NCBI GenBank assembly: GCA_028571685.1
Contig: CM053141.1
Span: 137,730,833 to 137,794,832, forward strand
Length of the DNA: 64,000 bases
Direction of reading: 5' to 3'
Origin: Heterohyrax brucei
Lineage: Eukaryota; Chordata; Mammalia; Hyracoidea; Procaviidae
Both the position numbers and the translations under genes were made by a program. A model generated the notes under the pieces. It was not told the DNA's origin and did no database searches. It worked only from the letters and a program-made list of their open reading frames with translations. Below are positions 56,350 through 64,000 of the stretch, one piece after another. How positions within the stretch are numbered: the stretch's first letter is position 1; each line of letters starts with the position of its first letter.

Positions 56350-56968
56350 TAAGGATTACTATAAATAATGAAAAGACTGAAATTGTCAAGGATTTTAATC
56401 GACTTGGGTAAACTGACACCCATGGAAGCAGCATTAAAGTAAAATGACCTGTTACAATGGGCAAATCTGAAGTAGAAGACTTCTTTAAAATTTTCAAAAG
56501 CAAAGATGTCAGTCAGTTTGATGACGGTGGTGCTCCTGATCTGAGCCATAGCTTTTTCAGTTGCCTCATATGCATACAAAACCTGGACAATAAGAAACGA
56601 AAATCAAAGAAGTATGGCTCTGGCAAAGAGCGTTCAATATGCCATGGAATGCCAGAAGAACAATCAGTCCTGGAGGAAGTACACCAGAACGTTCCTTAAA
56701 CCAAGGATGACAACACTTGATTCACTCATTTTGTAGATATCACAAGGAGGAAACAATTACTGGAGAAGGACATCACGCTTCTTAAAGCAGAGGGTAAGTG
56801 ATAAAGAGGGAGACCCTCAATGAGATGGATGGACACAGTGGCTGCACCAATGTACTCAAAGAAAAACAATAATTGTGAGGATAGTATAGGACTGGGCAAT
56901 GTTCCATTCTGTTGTATATAAGGTTGCTCTGAGTCAGAACCCATTCAACCAAACCTAACAGCAGCAAC
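56350..56968 (+). mobile_element. RTE LINE 3' end
   Basis: 'gaaattgtcaaggattttaa', 'gttgcctcatatgcatacaa', 'gagaaggacatcacgcttct', 'gaccctcaatgagatggatg', 'cattctgttgtatataaggt', 'aaacctaacagcagcaacta'. 5'-truncated, with the complete 3' tail. Confidence 0.9.
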
Positions 56969-57214
56969 TAGAATATTTTAAATTACATGTGTGGCTTTTA
57001 TTTTGTTTCTGTTGAACATGCTGCTCTGGATCTTATTACCAGTTTTCAAAAAGTTTTGGGGAGGAAAAAACATACTGAAGATGCTACAAGCATCAATCAG
57101 CCAATCAGCCATATCAAATATGAAGAACACTCTAACACAACAATTTGTTTTCTTCAAAAAAGAAAGACAGTAAATTTAGTAGCAGGGAAACTGAAGACTC
57201 ATCATAGTTGAAAA

Positions 57215-57707
57215 AGCTAGAAGTCCAAACTCAGAGTGCCATCTCTAGAGGAAGTTTTTCTCTCTCTGTTGGCTCTGGAGGAAAGTCCTTGTCTCTTCCA
57301 AGCTTCTGCTCATAGGCCATCTTCATGTGGCTTGACACATCTCTTCCTCACCTCTGCTTCTTAGCTTGCTTGTTTCATCACTTTGATATTTCAAAAGAGA
57401 CTGACTCAAGATACATCTTATTCTAATCCTGTCTCATTAACATAAAAAACAAGCCATTCCCAAAAGGGATTATAACCACGGGCATAAAACAAACAAAGGA
57501 AAAAAAAAACTTATTGCTAGTGGAGTCAATTTTGACTCACAGCAACACTGTAGGGCAGAGCAGAACTGCCCCATAGGGTTTCCAAGGACTGGCTGGTAAG
57601 ACTGAATCAGTTGACTTTTTGGGTAGTAGTCTGAGTGTTTATCCCTTGCAGAATAGAGGTTAGGAATTACAACACATATTTCTGGGGAACACAATTTAAT
57701 CCATGAC
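57215..57707 (-). mobile_element. Type A LTR, left-truncated, with SINE
   Basis: 'agaagtccaaactcagagtg', 'ggctctggaggaaagtcctt', then the SINE (57505-57650), then 'ggggaacacaatttaatcc' ending 'atgaca'. The left edge, the 3' end of the LTR in its own orientation, is missing. Confidence 0.82.
57505..57650 (-). mobile_element. AfroSINE in LTR
   Basis: 'attgctagtggagtcaattt', 'gcagaactgccccatagggt', 'ttccaaggactggctggtaa', 'gtagtctgagtgtttatccc'. Confidence 0.88.
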
Positions 57708-59354
57708 AGTGTGTTAATGCTATTACAGTTATTATTTTTAAGTCTTATGTGTTAGAATACATATTGAATTATGGACAATTTAAACGGTATGTGGTCTCAA
57801 ACTTGCTTTACTCTTTAAAAAAAAAAAAATATATATATATATAGTACAAAGCAATAGGTAAAATGTGAACAGCAAAATACTGACCATTATTGAAACTGGT
57901 TGATGGATAGAGATTCATGATACTTTTTTCTCCCTATATCTAAACATATTTGAAATTTTTTTATATTTGTTTTTTAGAAATTACCTGAGAAATAAAAGGA
58001 CTATCTAGATAGCACCAGACTTCTAACGCTAAGGAGAATTAAACACCAGCCTCCACTACAAAGAAAGACTCAGGAAGAGGGGACTGAGTAAATCATGGAA
58101 TTTATTCATTTTAAGGACAATCATAACTGAAACAGAACATTAAATACAAAAGCCAGACTGAAAAATTCTGAGAAAACAGCTAAGAAATGAAGCAGCAAAA
58201 ATACATGTAGTCAACTTCTACCAAGGATTTTAGCCATCAAAAGAGATAAACTTGATTTAGATGGCAATCAAGGGTCATGATGATTGGTAATTCACTAGCA
58301 TAGTGAGTCATCTCATAGAGGCCATATAGGGCACAGTCCACTGCCCCAAGATGCACCAAGAAGCTTCCAAGAAGCACCTGGTAGATTTGAACTACTGACC
58401 TTTTGACACTTCACCAGTATACCACCATGGTTCACTAAGTCAACTATGTATTCCTGAAAATTATTAAATCTTCAAAAGTATTATGAGATCACGGAAATAA
58501 CACTAGGTGAAGAATTAGAAAATCTTTAGTTTCTTCCCTTGGTGAAAACAGGAGTTTTGAAGACAGAAAAGTATAGGAATGTGATCTTAGGCCATTCTTC
58601 CCCAAGGCACTGGGGAAAAAAACAAACTAAAAAAGACCTAGGAAGGAAAGGAAAGCGAGGAGAGTGAATGCAACATCTTGTTCAGCCACTGGGCTTAGGG
58701 CATGTCAACCACTTCTGCTTTGTATACGAGCAAAGAGCAAAAAGGATCTCTCAAACAAGAAGCAGAAACATGTAACCAGGCAGAGTGAGGTGTCAGTCTG
58801 CCTCTGGTTACTGAAAGGAAGTAATTTATTACAGTCACACTACAGGGAAAGTTGGCGTTTACTTGGTCCATACGTTCCCTGTGGACAACTACCTCCAGAT
58901 GTTAGCTAGGACTGCTTAGCATCACCAAAAAGTCAAACAAACCTGAAACACCTAGTGAATAAGCTTGAGGCAAGATTGAGGGAAAAGGTCAAGTGAAAGA
59001 ACAGGAATTCCAAGAACCCAGAGCCTTAGCTTTAAGCTTTTCCATCTGACTTTAAATGTCTTGACAACAGAGAAAATATCCTAAATTCATTTATTCAAGA
59101 AACACTTATTGAAAAACTAGTTTTGTGTGTTAGGCTCCATGCTGATTGTTACAGATGAGAGGGTGAATGTTATTAACCATAACAGCCCTATCACTGAGAA
59201 TATTATAGATAAATACATTTTGAATGGAAGAGGGCTTTATTATCATACAAGAAGGATCACCTCAGGTTCAGAGAAGAATGTCTTTGACTCAGAAGCATGT
59301 GACCTACTTACCTATACCCTGGGGAAAAACTAGGAAGCAGTTTCCAGCAGAAAA
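57708..59354. other. Mostly unassigned sequence
   Basis: About 57760-57990 may be an old L1 3' end ('gatggatagagattcatgat', 'catatttgaaattttttta') with a TA run at 57830-57841. One SINE fragment lies at 58320-58436. The 81-codon frame at 58664-58909 has no recognised product. Confidence 0.4.
58320..58436 (-). mobile_element. AfroSINE fragment, diverged
   Basis: 'cttccaagaagcacctggta', 'gatttgaactactgaccttt', 'cagtataccaccatgg'. Confidence 0.65.
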
Positions 59355-59367
59355 TGAAGTTTCCACT

Positions 59368-60750
59368 CTTCTGCACTGTTAGTGGGACCGTAAAATGGTT
59401 CAACCACTATGGAAATCGATTTGGCACTTTCTTAAAAAACTAGAAATAGAAATACCATATGATCCAGCAATCCCACTGCTTGGAATATATCCCAAAGAAA
59501 CAAAAGCCACCAGTCAAAAAGATACATGCACGCCAATGTTTATTGCAGCTTTCTCCACAATAGCAAGAAGTTGGAAGCAACCTAGATGCCCATCAACAGA
59601 TGAACGGTTAGACAAACTGTGGTACATTTATACAATGGAACACTTTTCAATGATAAGAAACAATGATGGCTTAGAGAAATACCTGTCAATGTGTGACCAT
59701 TTAGAGGAAATTATGCTGAATGAAATTAGACCAGACACAAGAGGACTAATCTTGCATGACCTTTATTATAAGGACACAACTAATCATTTAAGCATAGAAA
59801 AAAAAATCAATATTTGACGGTTACAAAGGTGGGGAGGGAAGGAGTGAGAGGGATTTTTTACAAATAGTGGTGAAGATTAGAGTTGGTGTAGGATTGCCAG
59901 CATGCACTAGAAGTGGAGTACCCACAACTAAACTTCAAAACAAACTGTCTCATTAACGTAGATTGCCTCTTTGGAAGGACAGAGAAATAGGGTCTGGGAT
60001 CAGGGAATCACATGCTCTGGGGACATCCAGACTAACTGGCATACCAAAGGTTTTTCTCTCTCCCTCTCTTAAGATACTGCTTTATGTACCACGTAGGTGA
60101 GTGCCATCTGGGGTCTGAAAAGCTAGCAAGCTGCCATCTAAATAGCACGAAATGGTCCCAGTCTACCTGGACCTGAGATAAATGGTGGACATCGAAGACA
60201 GGAGGGAAATATGAGTCCACCAGATGGAAGGGGCCACATGAGCCACAGTCCACTTCAGCATGGCACCAGAAGAACTAGATGGTGTTCGGCCATCACCAGT
60301 GACAGCCCAGATGGGGAACACGGAATAGAACCCTGGACACAGCTGGTGATGGAGTAGAGGGCAAAGCTAGAACTCTACCTGAAGACTTAATGGTCCTTCT
60401 GAACAGAGGAACCCCAGGAGCATACCCCTGGAATCTCTAACACCAAACTGCATCCAGCACTGGGGTCGGCTCCCTAGACAAAGAGTGACCTGGATATATA
60501 AACAGACTGATACTGGAGATGAATAAACCTTTAAACATGTACACGGGGTTGTCTGAGAGGCCCGTTGCTGGATGAGCCAGACCTTGGTCAAAAGCTCACA
60601 GAAAGTTCTGAACAAAAGGATAAGCATGCTTTCATGGGGAGAAGGAGGAGCTAGAATAGAAGAGTGGTAACAGTTCTGGGTGTTATATGGCAACAGGATA
60701 TAGACTGTGAAATTGTTCTGAATTCACAAGAGAAAACATGTTTTAAAAAT
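59368..60750 (+). mobile_element. 5'-truncated L1 with 13-bp TSD
   Basis: 1383 bp flanked by 'tgaagtttccact' (59355-59367 and 60751-60763). It opens in ORF2; a frame at 59395-59817 still reads 140 codons of the L1 ORF2 C-terminus ('YDPAIPLLGIYPKE', 'LHDLYYKDTTNH'). A 3' UTR related to the full-length L1 follows ('gtgccatctggggtctgaaa', 'gctagcaagctgccatctaa') and a short A-rich end. The open C-terminal frame suggests it is younger than most L1 here. The encoded fragment alone has no enzymatic domain. Confidence 0.9.
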
Positions 60751-60763
60751 TGAAGTTTCCACT

Positions 60764-61214
60764 GGTCCTAGAAAGAGATGAAGTTTAGATTGTAGAAGTT
60801 AAAACATAAAATGATTTCAGGCAAGAAATAGGGGAGCCAAATCTCACCTGAAACTAGACAAAGTAAAGTTCAAATCATAAAATTACAAATGGTCTCAATT
60901 CTTTGCTCTTGTAAATTTGAGGTTGCTTTCTGTTGGCATTTTGTAAAAGGAGATATATATATTCAATCAGTATAAAGTAGCTAAACACAGAGAGAGAGAG
61001 AAAGGAAGATACATATTATTCTCCTGCTAGTCAAAGTGGTGAAGGATGAGTGTTTTCCCTCTTATCCAAAGTAAGACTCTGAAATTGCACTAGCTCAGAT
61101 CTGATGAGAAGCAGCAATGCTTAGGTAGACAGGAAATTTAGACCAAAGAGTGATGAAGTAGGACTTCACTTCCAAACTATATAGTTTCTTTAGCAAAGGA
61201 AACTTCAGCGTAGT
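60764..61214. other. Unassigned sequence
   Basis: Contains a short GA run ('acagagagagagagaaagg', near 60990). Otherwise nothing recognised. Confidence 0.4.
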
Positions 61215-62056
61215 ACCTTCAGTGCAGGACAGAACATCTAAAAAGAAAGTCAACAATGATGTAGAAGATCTAACAGCCAAAATCAACCATCTCAACTTCA
61301 TAGAGACATACAGAACACCCAACAGCAGCAAAGTATACATTGTATTCCAGTGCACACGGAGCAATCTTCAGAATAAACTACATTTTAGGCCATAAAACAA
61401 TCCTTAATAAAATCTAAAACATCAAAATAGTATAAAGCATTTTCTCTGGTCACAACTTCAGAAAAGCAGAAATTAGGAACAGGAAAAGCAAGGGAAAAAA
61501 TCAAATACATGGAAACTGAGTAGTGCCTTGCTTTAAAACTACTGGGGAAAAGAAGAAATCAAAGATGGAATCAAACACATCTTAGAATCAAACGAGAATG
61601 AAAACTCACCTTGCCACAATCTTCTAACGCAGTGTAAGCAACGCTCAGAGGTCAGCTCGTGGCATTACACACACACATCAAAAAAGGGAGGGGGGCCCAA
61701 ATCAAAACATTAACACTACAGCTAGAACAACAAAGAGCAGCAAAAGGAGCCGACAGTCACCAGATGAACGAAAACAATAAAGATTAGAGCAGAAATAAAT
61801 GGAATAGAGGAGAGAAAGACATGGGAAATAATCCACAAGACGAGAAGTTGGTTCTTTGAAAATATTAAAACTGACAAACCATAGGCCACACTGACAAAAG
61901 AAAGGCAGGGGAGGGAGTAACCTAAATAAGCAATAAGACGGGTGACATAACAGAATCAACTGTAATAAAAAGGATCATAACACAACACTATGAAAAAAAA
62001 TGTGTTGCAGGAAAGGGAAGAGGTCCTAGATAAGTAAAACATTACTGAAGAAGATA
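61215..62056 (+). pseudogene. L1 ORF2 fragment (end of endonuclease to linker)
   Basis: 'gtccaattcca'-type sequence is replaced by 'gtattccagtgcacacggag', 'cattttctctggtcacaact', 'catggaaactgagtagtgcc', 'ggttctttgaaaatattaaa', 'cactgacaaaagaaaggcag'. Frames are broken. It stops where the RTE begins. The RT part is absent and L1 resumes at 63144 further along ORF2. Confidence 0.8.
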
Positions 62057-63098
62057 AATACGTGCTATGGAGTCGATTCTGACTCATAGAGACCATATGT
62101 ACAACATCACCAACCAGTGCCCAGTCCTGCACCATTCTCACAAACCATTACACTTCAGCCCATCGTGGCACCTGTTGTATCAGTTCATCTCATTGAGGGT
62201 CTTCCTCTTTTTCACTGACCCTTTACCAAGTATGATGTCTTTCTCTTGGGATTGTTCCTTCCTGATGAAATACCTAAAATACGTGAGATGTAGTCTCACC
62301 CTCTTTGATTTTAAGGACCATCTTGGTTGTACTTACTCTAAAACAGATTTGCTTGTTCTTCTGGCAGTCCTTGGTATATTCAGTATTCCTCACCAATACC
62401 ACAATTTGAAGTCATCAGCTCTTCTTCAGTCTTCCTTATCCAACTTCTGCATAAATGACGTGACTGAAAACACTAGGGCTTGGTAAGTAGCACCTTAGTC
62501 TTCAAGGTGATATCTTTACTTTTCAATATTTGAAAGCCGTCTTCTGCAGCAGATCTGCCCAGTGCAGTGCATCTTCTGACTTCTTGACTGCTACTTCCAT
62601 AGATACCGACTGTGGATGCAAGTAAAATGAAATCCTTGACAACTTCAAATTTTCCTCCATTTATTATTCTGTTTCTTATTATCTAGTTGTATGGATTTTG
62701 GTTTGCTTGTTTGTTTTTTATGTTGAGGTATCATCCATTCTGAAGGTTGTGTTCTGTGTCATCCCCAGTGTTTTGCGTCTTCTTCACTTTCAGCAAGCAA
62801 GGTTGTGTCAACAGCATAGCACAGGCTGTTAATAAGTCTTTCACCAATCATGATTGACCATTCTTCCTCACAGTTCAGCTTCTTGGATTATTTACTCAGC
62901 ATACAGACTGATTAGGTGTAGTGAACGGATACAACTCTGACACACACTTTAAACACAAAGTATCCCCTTCTGTTTGAAAGACTGCCTCTTGATAAACATA
63001 CAGGTTCCTCAGAAGCACAAGTAAGTGTTCCAGAATTCCCATTCTTTGGAATGTTATCCATAATGTTATCCAAAATCAGAGGCCTGATCTCAGAATAC
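62057..63098 (-). pseudogene. RTE LINE 3' part, antisense, inserted in L1
   Basis: Starts with the shared tail ('gctatggagtcgattctgac'), then 'accaagtatgatgtctttct', 'acagatttgcttgttcttct', 'cagtattcctcaccaatacc', 'aaaatgaaatccttgacaac', 'ctttcagcaagcaaggttgt', 'gaatgttatccataatgtta'. This is about 1 kb of RT C-terminus plus 3' UTR, 5'-truncated. It separates two L1 segments that are not adjacent in a normal L1, so the insertion probably involved a deletion. Confidence 0.88.
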
Positions 63099-63099
63099 A

Positions 63100-63143
63100 C
63101 TATACAGCCAGCCAGCCAAGCTAAGTGCCGTCGAGTCGGATAC
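63100..63143 (-). mobile_element. AfroSINE tail fragment
   Basis: 'cagccagccagccaagctaa', 'gtgccgtcgagtcggata'. Tail only, abutting the RTE. Confidence 0.7.
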
Positions 63144-63490
63144 AGCCAGGGTAGTCAAAATATCCTGGTAGTCAAAACAACTGACACACAGACCAATAGA
63201 ATAGAATTGAAAACTCAGATGTAAATCCATCTACAAGTGGCTAACTGATCTTTGACAAAGGACAAAGTCCATTAAATAGGGAAAACACAATCTCTTTAAC
63301 AAACAGTGCTGGCTAAAACCAATGTCCATTTGTAAAAAAAAAAAAAAATTAAACAGGACTCATACCTCAACCATACACAAAAACTAACTCAAAATCAAGC
63401 AAAGACCTAAATATAAAACCTAAGACTATAAAGATCATGAAAGAATAAAAAAGCAACAATTCTTGGGGTCTTTATATTTGGCTTAAATAA

Positions 63491-63634
63491 AATACCAAAT
63501 ATAACTAAAAATGCAAAAACAGGAGAAAATGCACTGGGTAAATAGAACCTCCTAAAAATTTACATTTACATTGGAGGTTCCATTTATCTACTGCATTTTC
63601 TCCTGTTTGTACATTTTTAGTTATATTTAGTATT
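63491..63634. repeat. 62-bp inverted repeat (hairpin) in L1
   Basis: Arms 63491-63552 and 63573-63634 with a 20-nt loop, about 89% complementary by eye (7 mismatches). The left arm is in place as L1 sequence; the right arm is an inverted copy. Confidence 0.88.
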
Positions 63635-63677
63635 CTACCTATGACATATATAAAGGCCCCTAGCATTATTGCTATTT

Positions 63678-63832
63678 TTTACTCTGGTGGAGTAGTGGTT
63701 AAGTGTGACATCTGCTAACCAAAAAGACCAGCAGTTCGATCCTTCCATGGAAACTCTGTGGGGCCTTTGTATTCTGTCCACACAGTTGCCATCAGTTGAA
63801 TCAACTTGTCAGCACTGTGTTTGGTTTTGGAA
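63678..63832 (+). mobile_element. AfroSINE in L1
   Basis: 'actctggtggagtagtggtt', 'gaccagcagttcgatccttc', 'catggaaactctgtggggcc', 'gttgaatcaacttgtcagca'. Confidence 0.9.
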
Positions 63833-64000
63833 AAATGTAAGTATTTCTCCAAAACTAAAAAAGAGTATCTAGAAACTGGGGGGAAAAACGGCTACAATTT
63901 ATCCAACAAGTGCCTAATCTCTAAAATTTATAGAAAACATTAACACCTCAACAACAATCCAATTAAAAAATGGGCAAAGGATATGAATAGATACTTCACC

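Larger units (their letters stand above)
63144..64000 (+). pseudogene. L1 ORF2 fragment (post-RT), runs off the window
   Basis: 'gaccaatagaatagaattga', 'ctgatctttgacaaaggaca', 'acaaaaactaactcaaaatc', and after a SINE 'gggcaaaggatatgaataga'. It contains a 62-bp inverted repeat (63491-63634). No open frame of use. Continues beyond 64000. Confidence 0.82.

Noticed and set aside
59395..59817. 140-codon open frame resembling a real protein
   Set aside because: It is the C-terminal part of L1 ORF2 in a 5'-truncated copy with a TSD, not a host gene.
1..64000. tRNA genes suggested by the SINE heads
   Set aside because: AfroSINE heads are tRNA-derived but decayed. I saw no complete cloverleaf with intact A and B boxes and a 3' terminus outside the SINEs.
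1..64000. CRISPR arrays, operons, origins or other prokaryotic systems
   Set aside because: The sequence is a repeat-dense mammalian genome. Short regular repeats present are microsatellites or LTR tandem repeats without spacer structure.

Overview
This window reads as an intergenic or intronic stretch of a mammalian genome from the clade Afrotheria. The evidence is seen directly: about three dozen copies or fragments of one tRNA-derived SINE that begins like 'ggaaaccctggtggcgtagtgg' and ends in a 'gctatgagtcggaatcgactc'-type tail. I recognise this as AfroSINE, which is restricted to Afrotheria. It shares its tail with an RTE-type LINE that is also abundant here. An elephant or another paenungulate is the best guess, but the species is an inference. 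There is no bacterial-type operon, rRNA or tRNA gene, or CRISPR array. Essentially every longer open frame lies in, or antisense to, a decayed transposon.

Layout. 1-4.7 kb: an old L1 3' end, SINEs, and an antisense RTE split by a solo LTR with a 5-bp target-site duplication (TSD). 4.8-5.6 kb: a solo LTR of another ERV family. 5.6-7.8 kb: unassigned DNA, MIR and L2 relics and an RTE 3' end. 7.9-10.2 kb: old L1 in both orientations. 10.2-17.0 kb: a minus-strand ERVL-class provirus with decayed pol. Its 5' LTR was later split by a complete 1.96-kb MaLR-like LTR element (two ~502-bp LTRs, 5-bp TSD). 17.2-18.3 kb: the only stretch where I see a plausible host gene signal, three short exon-like blocks with good splice sites and compatible phases. 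21.4-23.2 kb: a second LTR element whose two LTRs belong to different families. 24.0-25.8 kb: a diverged 132-bp duplication. 26.9-28.5 kb: the 3' half of an RTE, with a small poly(A)-tailed insert. 29-34 kb: L1 3' ends, an ERV LTR with tandem repeats in its probable U3, and a ~300-bp purine tract. 34.2-35.3 kb: an LTR carrying a SINE and a mariner foldback element. A second mariner of the same design lies in opposite orientation at 38.4-39.0 kb. 41.4-43.2 kb: the 5' half of an RTE. 45.0-53.4 kb: an antisense RTE broken by a 7.2-kb structurally full-length L1 with an 11-bp TSD, then by a SINE and an LTR. 53.4-64 kb: solo LTRs, a DNA-transposon relic, RTE and L1 pieces, and an L1 with a 62-bp inverted repeat.

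How the parts relate. RTE probably supplied the retrotransposition machinery for the SINEs, since they share the 3' tail (established idea for RTE/SINE pairs, consistent with what is seen). ERVL probably supplied enzymes for the MaLR-like elements; both carry a tRNA-Leu-like primer binding site (PBS). All coding regions of these elements are visibly broken by stops or frameshifts. The insertion order can be read from the nesting. No new enzymatic system was found. The items most worth a second look are the three exon-like blocks, the mixed-LTR element, the mariner foldbacks and the templated 132-bp duplication.
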